A DNA stretch of 64,000 nucleotides from a bacterium. Lineage in GTDB: Bacteria > Verrucomicrobiota > Kiritimatiellia > CAIKKV01 > CAITUY01. The notes beneath the pieces were generated by a model that saw only the letters and a list, made by a program, of their open reading frames with translations, searched no databases and was not told the origin of the DNA. The position numbers were made by a program, and so were the translations under genes. The stretch lies in contig JBAWZF010000004.1 of assembly GCA_037143175.1 (NCBI GenBank), positions 62,001-126,000 on the forward strand, given 5' to 3'. Each line of letters starts with the position of its first letter. The stretch's first letter is position 1. This document shows positions 24,753-32,726 of the stretch, piece after piece.

Positions 24753-25952
24753 TTGACCGATGGTATGCATTCTGTATTCTGGTTTCTTAATCCTGAACTT
24801 ATGAAAATGCAGCCTTTAATCATTGGCGTGAACACGCTGTTTTATATCCCCGGTGAAGTGGGAGGGACAGAGACCTATCTTCGTAAAACACTGTTGGCAA
24901 TGGCGGAGCAGTGTGCGGGTGACCGGTTGGTGGTATTTACCAATTTTGAGAATCATCATGTTTTGAAAGCCGATTTGGCCGCATTTCGACATGTCTCCTT
25001 TGTGCAATTGAAATTCCACGCCATGAATCGGACTTTTCGCATTCTACGAGAACAGTTTGAATTGCCATGGAAGGTCAGGAGGTGCGGGATAGATGTGCTT
25101 TGGTCGCCAGGCTATACTGCACCAGTATTGATGTCATGCCCTCAGGTGGTGTCGATCCATGACATGCAATATAAGGCTTTCCCTCAGGATCTGACGTTTC
25201 TGTCCCGTTTCGCAACAGACATTCTTGTCAAAGCGGCGGCATGGCGCTGTAATCGGGTTATTGCCGTATCGCGATTTTCGCAGGGCGAGATAGTCAAGTA
25301 TACCTCCGTTAATACCGACAAGATTGATACGGTCTATGAGGCGGCCAGCCCAGTCTTTGCTGTGCCCTTGCCGAAGATGGAACGTGGGCGATTGGTGGAT
25401 CGTCTGATTCCTCCTGCCTTGCCGTATCTTCTTTGTGTGGCCGCTACTTATCCTCATAAGAATGTTCAGGCGTTGGTGAGAGCCTTCGGTCAATTAATGG
25501 ATTCCATCCCACACAATCTCGTCATTGTCGGAAATGCGCGGCTGGGGGAGCCGGAGGTGGCCAAAGCGCTGGATGCGATCAGTGATCCTCGTCGTGTTAT
25601 CCGATTGAAAAAGCTTTCTGAGCTTGAGTTGGTGGCGCTTTACCAAGGCTGTGATGTCTTTGTGTTTCCGTCGCTATACGAAGGGTTTGGTTTACCGGTA
25701 CTGGAGGGTTTGATGGCGGGGACTCCAGTGGTAACGACGCGGTGCGCATCGATCCCGGAGGTGGGGGGGGATGTTGTTCAGTATTTTAACCCCGACGATC
25801 CCAAGGCTTTGTCGGCAGCAATCCAGACGGTATTGGACTGGTCTGATACGGAACGGCAGGCACGAATTCTGAAAGGCCGCGATTTTGCCAAAAGCTTCTC
25901 GTGGTCGGCCACTGGTGCCGGAACCTTGAGAATTCTCAGGAACGCTTGTTGA
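24753..25952 (+). CDS. GT4 glycosyltransferase (mannosyltransferase-like)
   Basis: GT-B-fold retaining glycosyltransferase of family GT4, transferring sugars during polysaccharide or O-antigen assembly in the cytoplasm. The longest frame starts at TTG 24753; the ATG at 24801 (MKMQPLIIGVNTLFYIPG) begins where homologous proteins usually begin and is my preferred start (383 aa). The N-terminal domain has 'GEVGGTETYLRKTL' (acceptor loop). The C-terminal domain has 'YLLCVAATYPHKNVQALVRA', 'VIVGNARLG' and the E-x7-E donor motif in 'FVFPSLYEGFGLPVLEGLMA', followed by 'TPVVTTRCASIPEVGGD'. These are diagnostic for GT4. It lies beside other glycosyltransferase genes but reads alone on the plus strand, with a terminator hairpin that begins inside its last codons. 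Confidence 0.92.
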   Translation: MTDGMHSVFWFLNPELMKMQPLIIGVNTLFYIPGEVGGTETYLRKTLLAMAEQCAGDRLVVFTNFENHHVLKADLAAFRHVSFVQLKFHAMNRTFRILREQFELPWKVRRCGIDVLWSPGYTAPVLMSCPQVVSIHDMQYKAFPQDLTFLSRFATDILVKAAAWRCNRVIAVSRFSQGEIVKYTSVNTDKIDTVYEAASPVFAVPLPKMERGRLVDRLIPPALPYLLCVAATYPHKNVQALVRAFGQLMDSIPHNLVIVGNARLGEPEVAKALDAISDPRRVIRLKKLSELELVALYQGCDVFVFPSLYEGFGLPVLEGLMAGTPVVTTRCASIPEVGGDVVQYFNPDDPKALSAAIQTVLDWSDTERQARILKGRDFAKSFSWSATGAGTLRILRNAC

Positions 25953-25970
25953 GGGGTTCCTGATTTTTTC
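25937..25970 (+). terminator. Rho-independent terminator after the GT4 gene
   Basis: Perfect 7-bp inverted repeat CAGGAAC (25937-25943) and GTTCCTG (25956-25962) with a 12-base loop, followed by A and six T (25964-25969). The left arm lies inside the last codons of the GT4 gene. It ends plus-strand transcription before the oppositely oriented tRNA gene. Confidence 0.75.
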
Positions 25971-26018
25971 CGGTCGGAGACCATCCGTAGCTCAAGCCGT
26001 ACGGCGCAGTGCGAAGGA

Positions 26019-26095
26019 TGGTGGGCGGTACAGGACTCGAACCTGTAACCTTCTGGGTGTAAACCAGACGCTCTAACCAATTGAGCTAACTGCCC
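26019..26095 (-). tRNA. tRNA-Val (anticodon UAC)
   Basis: Read on the minus strand the cloverleaf is complete: acceptor 5' GGGCAGT with 3' ACCGCCC, D-arm GCTC/GAGC, anticodon stem TCTGG/CCAGA with loop TTTACAC (anticodon TAC), variable AGGTT, T-arm ACAGG-TTCGAGT-CCTGT, discriminator A, and CCA encoded in the DNA (77 bases including CCA). The anticodon reads GUA and, by wobble, other valine codons. One pair of the acceptor stem (position 5 with 68) is an A-C mismatch; otherwise all stems pair. Confidence 0.93.
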
Positions 26096-26296
26096 GCTTT
26101 GAAGTCATGAAGGTCGGCATGATGACGAATGATGCGGCTTTCGTCAAGCGGTGATGACGTTTTGTGGTTTGCATCTTCATCAAGAACCATCCTTCATTCC
26201 TGGTAGGGTTATACCCCATAGAAGCCAGACGAACCCCCTCATATCATTTTCTCAACATGGGAGAAAAATTGGGTAGTAGGCAACAAAGGAGGGTTT

Positions 26297-26950
26297 ATGA
26301 AAAAACAACTCATCATCAGTGGTTTATTTATTCTCGCAGGTTGTACTTCATTATTCGCTGCGAGTCTGGTTTGGGATAGCAGCACCAATTACACCGATGG
26401 CACGATCTGTCCTGTGCAGGGATACCGTCTCTACTGGGGACAAAACTCTGGCATTTATACGATGACACAAGATGTGGGGATGGTATTGACCACATCCATC
26501 CCTGTCGTATCGAACCGAACGTATTTTGCGGTGACGGTTTACGATACCAGCGGTAATGAAAGTGTGTTTTCCACGGAATTGATATTTGATGGGTGGGTGT
26601 CTCTTCCGCCCGTTCTAAGTTCCTTGTCCTATGCATTTAAGACGGGGAAAATGTCGATGAGTTGGAGTACGCCTACCGTCAACACGGATGGTAGTTTGAT
26701 AAGTACCACGGGTGCGACCCTGGCGGGATATACCATAGGCTATGGAAAAATCTCAGGGGTATACACCAGTTTCACCAATTTAGCAGCCAACCTGACTTCG
26801 GCAGCCATCACTATCCCGACCAATAGTGGGCCGTGGTATTTTGCCATTAATGCGAGCAATGTGAATGGTTTTGTTTCTGCCTATTCGCAGGAAAAGTCAA
26901 GTGGGACAAGTCTGCCGAACAAGCCAGGGAATTTCAGAAAGATACCATAA
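26297..26950 (+). CDS. Fibronectin-III-like lipoprotein
   Basis: 217 aa with a strong ribosome site (AGGAGG before ATG). The signal peptide 'MKKQLIISGLFILAGCTS' has a clear lipobox (LAGC), so it is probably a lipoprotein. Two fibronectin type-III-like beta sandwiches follow. The first (about 23-100) has 'SLVWDSSTNYTDG', 'GYRLYWGQNSGIYT' and 'TYFAVTVYDTSGNES'. The second (about 105-205) has 'MSMSWSTPTV', 'GYTIGYGKISGVYT' and 'WYFAINASNVNGFVS'. The first module closely resembles the one in the next gene, 17 bp downstream, so the two genes are probably duplicates in one operon. Likely adhesive or structural role at the surface; no enzymatic motif is visible. Confidence 0.8.
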   Translation: MKKQLIISGLFILAGCTSLFAASLVWDSSTNYTDGTICPVQGYRLYWGQNSGIYTMTQDVGMVLTTSIPVVSNRTYFAVTVYDTSGNESVFSTELIFDGWVSLPPVLSSLSYAFKTGKMSMSWSTPTVNTDGSLISTTGATLAGYTIGYGKISGVYTSFTNLAANLTSAAITIPTNSGPWYFAINASNVNGFVSAYSQEKSSGTSLPNKPGNFRKIP

Positions 26951-26967
26951 TGAGTCGAGGGTAGCCA

Positions 26968-27981
26968 ATGAGCGCAATGACTTTCAGGATACTTTGGGTC
27001 GGTTGCTTTTTGGGCGGATGCGGCCTTTCAAGTCTGGAAGCAGCTGATGCGGCGTTTGCGTGGGATCCTCCGGTCAACTACATGGATGGGAGTCCCTTGA
27101 ATGACTTGGCCGGTTACCGGATTTATTATGGGCAAACCTCGCATACCTATTCAACTACAGTGGATGTCGGCCTTGCTACAACAGCAGCTATCGCGAACCT
27201 AGCACAGGGAAAGACTTTTTTCTTCACGATTTCTTCCTACACCAGTAATGGTAACGAAAGTATTCTTAATGGGGAGTTGTCGTGGACGTCTCCATCCTTG
27301 CCCCCCAATATCACGGAGGCCAGTAGAGGTGGGATCCCGCCTGTTGTTTCCATCACGATGGAGAATGGGGGATTGAGGATGGGAATCTGGGGGACGGTCG
27401 GGGCAGACGTATTGGTGCAAACCACCACCAACCTCAGCAATTCCCTGGCGTGGGAACTCCTTGAAAACATGACCCTTACGAATGTCGTCCCCTCAATTGA
27501 TGGCACGCTGCCGGCGGTGCCTCAGAACGCCTTGGAGGCCGCTTTCATCCCGGCTATCGAGTGGTTCGCTTTGTCCGTCGCCACATCTTATCCGAGTCAA
27601 TTCTTCCGGGTGGTAATGCCCTACAACTATGCTGTTCTTGCCGATAAGGTATTGAGAAGCAAGGGCTACCAGACGAGGCTGATTGTCATGCGGCTTCCGG
27701 GAGAAACGCTTCACGATGTCTGTTATGCGACTGAAGACAAAGCCTACATTGATTGCAGCGACGATCGTTACATTCTAGCTTTAAATTATTCGGGAGAAAC
27801 AATTCGCGAAATCGCCGATAATTATAGTGGTTATGTAAGCATGAATTGGACTTCGGCATCAGAGTTTGTTTTGAACAATGGGGTAAGGCAACTCGGGTCG
27901 ACCGTGGTTAAAACCGACTCGCCAATTTTGGATCCGCCGCTGGCGAGCACACCCACTTCAAGCATAGTCGTTAACTTCTAA
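26968..27981 (+). CDS. Fibronectin-III-like lipoprotein, paralogue of the preceding gene
   Basis: 337 aa. The signal peptide has a lipobox-like 'FLGGCGLSS', so lipidation at that Cys is likely. The first domain (about 28-115) is an FN3 module ('FAWDPPVNYMDGSP', 'GYRIYYGQTSHTYSTTVDVG', 'KTFFFTISSYTSNGNES') that lines up with the previous gene's first domain. The middle ('GGLRMGIWGTVGADVLVQTTTNLS', shortened here to its first part; about 130-225) resembles a beta-sandwich that ends in 'SQFFRVVMP', a phrase common in PVC-group surface proteins. The last 100 residues are beta-rich and of unknown type. An alternative ATG three codons on is possible. Probably co-transcribed with its paralogue and perhaps with the sensor gene 12 bp downstream. 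Confidence 0.75.
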   Translation: MSAMTFRILWVGCFLGGCGLSSLEAADAAFAWDPPVNYMDGSPLNDLAGYRIYYGQTSHTYSTTVDVGLATTAAIANLAQGKTFFFTISSYTSNGNESILNGELSWTSPSLPPNITEASRGGIPPVVSITMENGGLRMGIWGTVGADVLVQTTTNLSNSLAWELLENMTLTNVVPSIDGTLPAVPQNALEAAFIPAIEWFALSVATSYPSQFFRVVMPYNYAVLADKVLRSKGYQTRLIVMRLPGETLHDVCYATEDKAYIDCSDDRYILALNYSGETIREIADNYSGYVSMNWTSASEFVLNNGVRQLGSTVVKTDSPILDPPLASTPTSSIVVNF

Positions 27982-27993
27982 GGCTCCATCATT

Positions 27994-29166
27994 ATGAACA
28001 ATAATATTATCAAGGTGGTGTTCGTGGTATTTGGAGTCATGCTGGTAGTCCTGATGGTCGTGGCGGTTGTCGCCGTCACCACCATTAGACGATCCATGGC
28101 CACAAGTGACTGGGTCAATCATACCCATGCGGTCATGCTCGAGACGGATGCCATTGTGTCCTCCCTGCATGCGGGAGAGGCAAGTCTGAGAAGTTATCTC
28201 CTTACAGCGGACAAACTGGACCAGGCTGCGTATCGGATCCATTATAATGAAATGGTGGGACATCTGGAGGTAGCCAAGGCCCTGACCCGCCAGGAACCGG
28301 AGTCAAGGGAGCGGATTCAATTGATCGAGGAGCTTGTGGGTAAACGCATGGTCCTTTCCCGCGAATTAGTTCAGGCCTTGGAACTGCGCGGCAAGGAGGC
28401 CGCGCTGGAGAAACTGCAGGCCGACTCCGGGAGCATCTTGTTAGCGGAGATTCAGCGGGCTGCGCAAAAGCTCACTGAGGAACAGCAGGAACTGTTGCGT
28501 CAGCGGGATAAGGCCTCGTACCTTCAGGCGCAAGCCACACGATGGACGGTGTGGGCGGGGTTGGGATTGAATTTTCTCCTGCTGGTTTTTCTGGGATGGA
28601 TGATTCGTGACGATATTGATGCCCGACGCAAGGCGGCGTCAGCGCTCGAGCATGCCAATGCGATCCTGGAACAAAAGGTCTTGGAGCGTACCGCGGAACT
28701 GGTCAGGTCGAATGAAAGCTTGAAGGCTGAAAATCTGGAGCGGCAGTGGTCGGAGCAGTCCCTGGCTCATCAGTTGCGCTACAGTGACTTGATCATCAAC
28801 CTGATTGATGATCACATTTTCGTCATCAGTAAAGCGCTCAATATCATTCGGGTCAACCCGGCGGTAGTGCATACCACCGGTTACGATTTGCCGGAAATCC
28901 TGCTTAACCCCATGGCTAAGATTCTCGACATACCTGAGTTGCCTGCCGGCGAGGCCCCCACAAAGCTAAAGTTTGTTCAGGCGGTGAAAGAGGGGCGAGA
29001 AATTCAGGGAAGGCCGGGAAGCGTGTTGTGTAAGAATGGGGCCGTCATTCCCATACGTTTCAATATGGTTCCTCTTCGAGATCAGAACAAAGTAGTCGGA
29101 GGTGTAATGACGGTGCGTCTGTGCCAGGAAGAGCAAAAGGACACTGACTTCACCCCTGGGGTATAA
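27994..29166 (+). CDS. CHASE3-PAS membrane sensor without kinase domain
   Basis: 390 aa. Membrane helix 1 (about 7-30) is followed by a periplasmic four-helix CHASE3-type sensor ('DWVNHTHAVMLETDAIVSSLHAGE', about 37-175). Helix 2 lies at about 183-203 ('VWAGLGLNFLLLVFLGWMI'). A coiled coil comes next ('ALEHANAILEQKVLERTAEL', about 215-255), and then a PAS domain (about 262-380; 'INLIDDHIFVISKALNIIRVNPAV', 'SVLCKNGAVIPIRFNMVPL'). The protein stops straight after PAS, with no His-containing dimerisation box, ATPase domain, GGDEF or methyl-accepting region. It therefore resembles a histidine kinase cut short after its sensing half. The receiver-only gene 22 bp downstream is probably co-transcribed. 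Signalling would need a partner kinase elsewhere, or protein-protein contact. Domain calls are firm; function is not. Confidence 0.82.
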   Translation: MNNNIIKVVFVVFGVMLVVLMVVAVVAVTTIRRSMATSDWVNHTHAVMLETDAIVSSLHAGEASLRSYLLTADKLDQAAYRIHYNEMVGHLEVAKALTRQEPESRERIQLIEELVGKRMVLSRELVQALELRGKEAALEKLQADSGSILLAEIQRAAQKLTEEQQELLRQRDKASYLQAQATRWTVWAGLGLNFLLLVFLGWMIRDDIDARRKAASALEHANAILEQKVLERTAELVRSNESLKAENLERQWSEQSLAHQLRYSDLIINLIDDHIFVISKALNIIRVNPAVVHTTGYDLPEILLNPMAKILDIPELPAGEAPTKLKFVQAVKEGREIQGRPGSVLCKNGAVIPIRFNMVPLRDQNKVVGGVMTVRLCQEEQKDTDFTPGV

Positions 29167-29188
29167 ATCACAAATTTGCGGGGTACCT

Positions 29189-29566
29189 ATGCAAAAACAT
29201 ATTCTCAGCATTGACGATGAACCTAGAATCTCGACTATCCTTCAAACGGTTCTTTCGATGAAGGGGTTTAGGGTTTCCATTGCCAGTACGGCTGATGCCG
29301 CACGGCGCATTTTACAATCTGATCCCCCGGACTTGATTATCATGGATCAACAGCTGGAGGACACGGATGGCTTAACACTGGCGGAAGAGATCTGGAAAAC
29401 CATGCCGTCTATGCCGATCCTGCTGTTGACGGGGCTGATATTTGATAATGAGGTGATTGAGGAAATCAGGGGTAAGCGAGTAACCAGCTACCTTCCTAAA
29501 ACGACGAAACTGGATATAATATCCAAAGAAGTCAATCGTTTACTGGGCGAGGCTGCCAAGATCTGA
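29189..29566 (+). CDS. Single-domain response regulator (receiver)
   Basis: 125 aa, exactly one CheY-like receiver. The phosphorylation chemistry is intact: acidic pocket Asp9-Asp10 ('ILSIDDEPR'), phospho-acceptor Asp53 ('LIIMDQQLED'), Thr81 ('ILLLTG') and Lys104 ('YLPKT'). No output domain follows, so it acts by contact with a partner or as a phosphorelay step. It sits 22 bp after the kinase-less CHASE3-PAS sensor in the same direction. The cognate kinase is not in this window. Confidence 0.9.
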   Translation: MQKHILSIDDEPRISTILQTVLSMKGFRVSIASTADAARRILQSDPPDLIIMDQQLEDTDGLTLAEEIWKTMPSMPILLLTGLIFDNEVIEEIRGKRVTSYLPKTTKLDIISKEVNRLLGEAAKI

Positions 29567-29604
29567 CCGACTAGTCCGTGCTGACCGAACTAAGGAGTCA
29601 GTCG

Positions 29605-29736
29605 ATGAGTGTGGTACGAGAGTAGTTCTTGCAGTACATGAGGTTGAAGGGGTTTGCGCAGAAGACGTCGGACAGTTATGAACGGGCTACACACTGCTCA
29701 CGCGTCTCACGCAAGGTTCGCCCTCCAGTAAAATAA
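29605..29736 (+). pseudogene. Remnant of a tyrosine recombinase/integrase N-terminus
   Basis: The frame from ATG 29605 reads MSVVRE, an in-frame TAG (29623-29625), then 'FLQYMRLKGFAQKTSDSYER'. This matches the style of the SAM-like core-binding domain that opens many integrases (a basic start, then '(L/M)(R/T)L(K/R)G(F/L)xxxTxxSY'). After that the similarity fades and a TAA closes it at 29736. The catalytic domain (Arg-His-Arg-Tyr) is absent. It fills most of the 300-bp gap between the receiver gene and the one-carbon cluster and marks a decayed mobile element. The call rests on pattern recognition of about 20 residues. Confidence 0.5.
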
Positions 29737-29778
29737 TCTTTAGCTTCTAGATCTTTCTTTTTCAAGAAGCCTGATTAT
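29733..29778. repeat. Two-step inverted repeat next to the integrase remnant
   Basis: ATAATC (29733-29738) pairs with GATTAT (29773-29778), and GCTTCT (29743-29748) pairs with AGAAGC (29765-29770). This gives a 6+6 bp hairpin with an asymmetric 4/2 inner loop and a 16-base, T-rich end loop. It could be a terminator or the end/attachment structure of the decayed element beside it; there is no T-run on the plus-strand 3' side. Confidence 0.35.
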
Positions 29779-29866
29779 CCAAAAATAAGGCATGTTTATA
29801 CAAGCCTGACATTATACCTAATTGAGATAGTGAAAGCATTCCGGTAGAACCGTATAGGAGCAGTAT

Positions 29867-30886
29867 ATGAAAAAGTTTATCGTGGTAGGTGAGAATATCC
29901 ATTGCACCCGTATATATAAGGTGGGTGGGACTTTTGTGAGGCAAGTGGAAGACGGCAGTTTTGCAGTTGTCTACGGAGGCAAGGCGGACAGTCGGACGTT
30001 GCCGATTCCCGGTCATTTTCTAAAGACGGCTGACTGGGAGGCTGGCAAAATAAAGCATTGTGCCGTGGCTGTCTGGCAAGGGTTATATGGTGATGCGGCC
30101 GGTAAGGCTGCGGCAGTGGATTATCTCCGGTATTTGGCCCGGCGGCAGGAGCAGGCTGATGCAGCTTTCCTCGATGTGAATGTGGATGAGTTCAGCACAG
30201 ATGTCTCCGAGCGGATCCGGGCCATTCAGTGGGTGGCGGGCGTGGTGCAGGCAACAGCCGCGATCCCCCTGAGTATTGATTCCTCGAATCCTGCCATTCT
30301 GCGTGCGGGCTTGGAGGCCTGTGATCCCCTGCGGGGGCACCCCATGGTGAATTCTGTTTCGCTCGAAAGGCAGGAGTCCATTTCCGTAGCGGCCGAATTC
30401 AAGGCAGTTGTGATTGCTTCTGCGGCCGGTGAGACGGATCTTCCAAGCAACACGGAACAACGTCTAGTCAACCTCAACCGTCTGATGCCGCTGCTCAACA
30501 AGGCGGGGATCTGTGGCGGGGATGTGTATGTCGATCCGCTGGTGTTCCCGGTGGCGACGGATTCGAACAATGCCCAGTCATTCCTGGAGGCCGTAGTTTC
30601 GATTCGTAAGGCCTATGGCCCTGAAATTCATATTTCGGGAGGCTTGAGCAACGTCTCTTTCGGGATGCCAGCACGTAAACTTATCAATCAGGCATTTACC
30701 TGGATGGTCGTGGAGGCAGGGGGCGACAGTGGTATCGTGGATCCGCTCCAAATGAACGCGAAAATACTGGCCTCAGTTGATACGACCTCGGAGTCCTTCA
30801 AACTTGCCAGGGCGCTGCTGACGGGCGAGGATATGTTTGGTGTGGAATTCATTATGGCCCATCGCGAGGGTAAATTGGTAGAGTAA
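29867..30886 (+). CDS. Pterin-binding methyltransferase (methyltetrahydrofolate:corrinoid type)
   Basis: 339 aa with ribosome site AGGAG 6 bases before ATG. The fold signature is the pterin-binding TIM barrel shared by AcsE/MeTr, the methyl-H4folate domain of methionine synthase, and dihydropteroate synthase: 'VVGENIHCT' at strand 1, 'ADAAFLDVNVDEF', 'PLSIDSSNPAILRAGL', 'MVNSVSLE', 'YVDPLVFPVATD', and 'HISGGLSNVSFGMPARKL', where AcsE-type enzymes hold Asn and Ser near the N5-methyl. It is longer than a typical AcsE of about 262 aa because of about 60 extra residues after strand 1 (residues 16-75). It is followed by fhs and folD, so it should act on the methyl end of folate C1 metabolism, moving the methyl group of CH3-H4folate to a corrinoid or other acceptor. 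Acceptor and direction are unknown. Confidence 0.8.
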   Translation: MKKFIVVGENIHCTRIYKVGGTFVRQVEDGSFAVVYGGKADSRTLPIPGHFLKTADWEAGKIKHCAVAVWQGLYGDAAGKAAAVDYLRYLARRQEQADAAFLDVNVDEFSTDVSERIRAIQWVAGVVQATAAIPLSIDSSNPAILRAGLEACDPLRGHPMVNSVSLERQESISVAAEFKAVVIASAAGETDLPSNTEQRLVNLNRLMPLLNKAGICGGDVYVDPLVFPVATDSNNAQSFLEAVVSIRKAYGPEIHISGGLSNVSFGMPARKLINQAFTWMVVEAGGDSGIVDPLQMNAKILASVDTTSESFKLARALLTGEDMFGVEFIMAHREGKLVE

Positions 30887-30939
30887 TCAGATCATGATAT
30901 GCCTTATCAGGCACGGCTACAGAGGAAAGGGATACTAGT

Positions 30940-32712
30940 ATGACACGACCGATCTTGGATCCGACGAAAATGAAGGACTGGCAGATTGCTGAAGCGGCTG
31001 AAATGACCATGAAGCCGGTGCTGCAGTTGGCTGAGGAACTGGGACTTCACGAAAGTGAAGTTATCATGATGGGCCGGCAGCTGGCGAAAATTGACCAGCG
31101 TGCGGTCATGGACCGTATTGGCTCCCGGCCTATCGGAAAGTATATCGATGTCACGGCTATCACCCCCACCCCGCTCGGTGAGGGGAAGACCACGACCACG
31201 ATCGGGCTGATTGAGGGATTGTCCGTTCTGGGTAAAACCGTGACGGGTGCGATCCGGCAACCCAGCGGCGGACCGACTTTCAACATCAAGGGATCGGCCG
31301 CCGGGGGCGGGCTTGCCCAATGTATTCCCCTGGCACCATTCTCTATTCGTATGACGGGAGATATCGACTCCGTTACAAATGCCCATAACCTGGCCATGGT
31401 GGCGTTAACGTCCCGCATGCAGCATGAGAAAAACTATGATGATGCCCGCCTGGCTAAAACCGGGATCCGGCGTCTGAACGTGGATCCTGCGCGGGTAAGC
31501 GTGAAGTGGTGTATGGATTTCTGTGCCCAGAGTCTGCGCAATATCACGATTGGACGCGGCGGGAAAATGGATGGCTTCGAGATGGACTCAGGCTTTCAGA
31601 TTTCCGTGGGCAGTGAGGTCATGGCTATTCTGGCGATGTCCAAAGATCTCAAGGATTTACGGCAACGACTCGGCAAGATGGTGTTGGCGTGTGATCGGGA
31701 TGGCAATGAAATCACCACGGCCGACCTTAAGGTGGATGGAGCCATGGCGGCCTGGATGGTGGAGGCCATCCATCCCACGCTGGTTCAGACGGTGGAAGGT
31801 CAACCGGTTTTTGTGCATGCCGGTCCGTTTGCGAACATCGCTATCGGGCAGAGCTCCATCATTGCGGATGAAATCGGGACCAGACTGGCCGAGTATCATG
31901 TGACGGAGAGCGGTTTTGCGGCTGATATCGGGTTTGAGAAATTCTGGAATCTGAAATGCCGGTTCTCCGGCTTGAAGCCCAGTGCAGTGGTTGTGGTGGC
32001 CACGATCCGCGCGCTGAAGATGCATGGGGGCGGGCCGGAAGTTAAGCCAGGCGCCAAGCTGGACGAAGCCTATACCCGCGAGAATCTCGGGCTGCTTGAG
32101 AAGGGCTGTGAAAATCTGGTTGCCCATATCGAAATCGTTAAAAAGTCCGGTGTGCGGCCCGTGGTCTGCATCAACAGTTTCTATACGGATACCGCGGCTG
32201 AAGTGGCGTTGGTGCGGAAGGTCGCCCAGCAGCATGGGGCGTATGTAGCGCTCTCCGAGCATTGGCTCAAAGGGGGCGAAGGCGCCCGTGAGCTGGCTGA
32301 AGTTGTGATCGCTGCGGCTAACGAGAAAAATGACTTCAAATTCCTTTACGATCTCAAGACCCCGTTACGTCAGCGGATCGAACTGATTGCCAAGGAAGTG
32401 TACGGCGCGGATGGAGTTTCCTATAGCGATGTGGCGCTGGAGAAAGCCATTAAGTTTGAGGCCGATCCTGCAACTGCCGCAATGGGGACCTGTATGGTGA
32501 AGACGCATCTCAGTCTCTCGCATGATCCCTCGCTCAAGGGGCGCCCGAAAGGGTGGACGCTGCCGATCCGGGATATGCTGGTCTACCGCGGTGCCGGTTT
32601 TGTGGTGCCGGTGTCAGGTGAAATCAAACTGATGCCCGGCACAGCTTCGGAGCCAGCGTTTAACAATATCGATATTGATGTGGATACGGGTCGTGTAAAA
32701 GGTCTGTTTTAA
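30940..32712 (+). CDS. fhs: Formate--tetrahydrofolate ligase
   Basis: Joins formate to tetrahydrofolate with ATP hydrolysis to give 10-formyl-H4folate, in the cytoplasm. At 590 aa it is slightly longer than the common 555-560. The P-loop is intact at about residues 76-87 ('[13 protein letters not shown]'). Other family blocks include '[19 protein letters not shown]', '[12 protein letters not shown]', '[18 protein letters not shown]', '[14 protein letters not shown]' and '[16 protein letters not shown]' near the end. It lies 53 bp after the pterin methyltransferase gene and 14 bp before folD. This order supplies the formyl-to-methylene part of the folate C1 (Wood-Ljungdahl methyl branch) pathway. 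A small hairpin (TGCCT/AGGCA) sits in the 53-bp gap. Confidence 0.97.
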   Translation: MTRPILDPTKMKDWQIAEAAEMTMKPVLQLAEELGLHESEVIMMGRQLAKIDQRAVMDRIGSRPIGKYIDVTAITPTPLGEGKTTTTIGLIEGLSVLGKTVTGAIRQPSGGPTFNIKGSAAGGGLAQCIPLAPFSIRMTGDIDSVTNAHNLAMVALTSRMQHEKNYDDARLAKTGIRRLNVDPARVSVKWCMDFCAQSLRNITIGRGGKMDGFEMDSGFQISVGSEVMAILAMSKDLKDLRQRLGKMVLACDRDGNEITTADLKVDGAMAAWMVEAIHPTLVQTVEGQPVFVHAGPFANIAIGQSSIIADEIGTRLAEYHVTESGFAADIGFEKFWNLKCRFSGLKPSAVVVVATIRALKMHGGGPEVKPGAKLDEAYTRENLGLLEKGCENLVAHIEIVKKSGVRPVVCINSFYTDTAAEVALVRKVAQQHGAYVALSEHWLKGGEGARELAEVVIAAANEKNDFKFLYDLKTPLRQRIELIAKEVYGADGVSYSDVALEKAIKFEADPATAAMGTCMVKTHLSLSHDPSLKGRPKGWTLPIRDMLVYRGAGFVVPVSGEIKLMPGTASEPAFNNIDIDVDTGRVKGLF

Positions 32713-32726
32713 TTTCAAAGGACATT

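Noticed and set aside
26096-26296. Riboswitch or other structured leader before the FN3 lipoprotein gene
   Set aside because: No conserved core of a known riboswitch class and no convincing paired structure; only a good ribosome site is visible.
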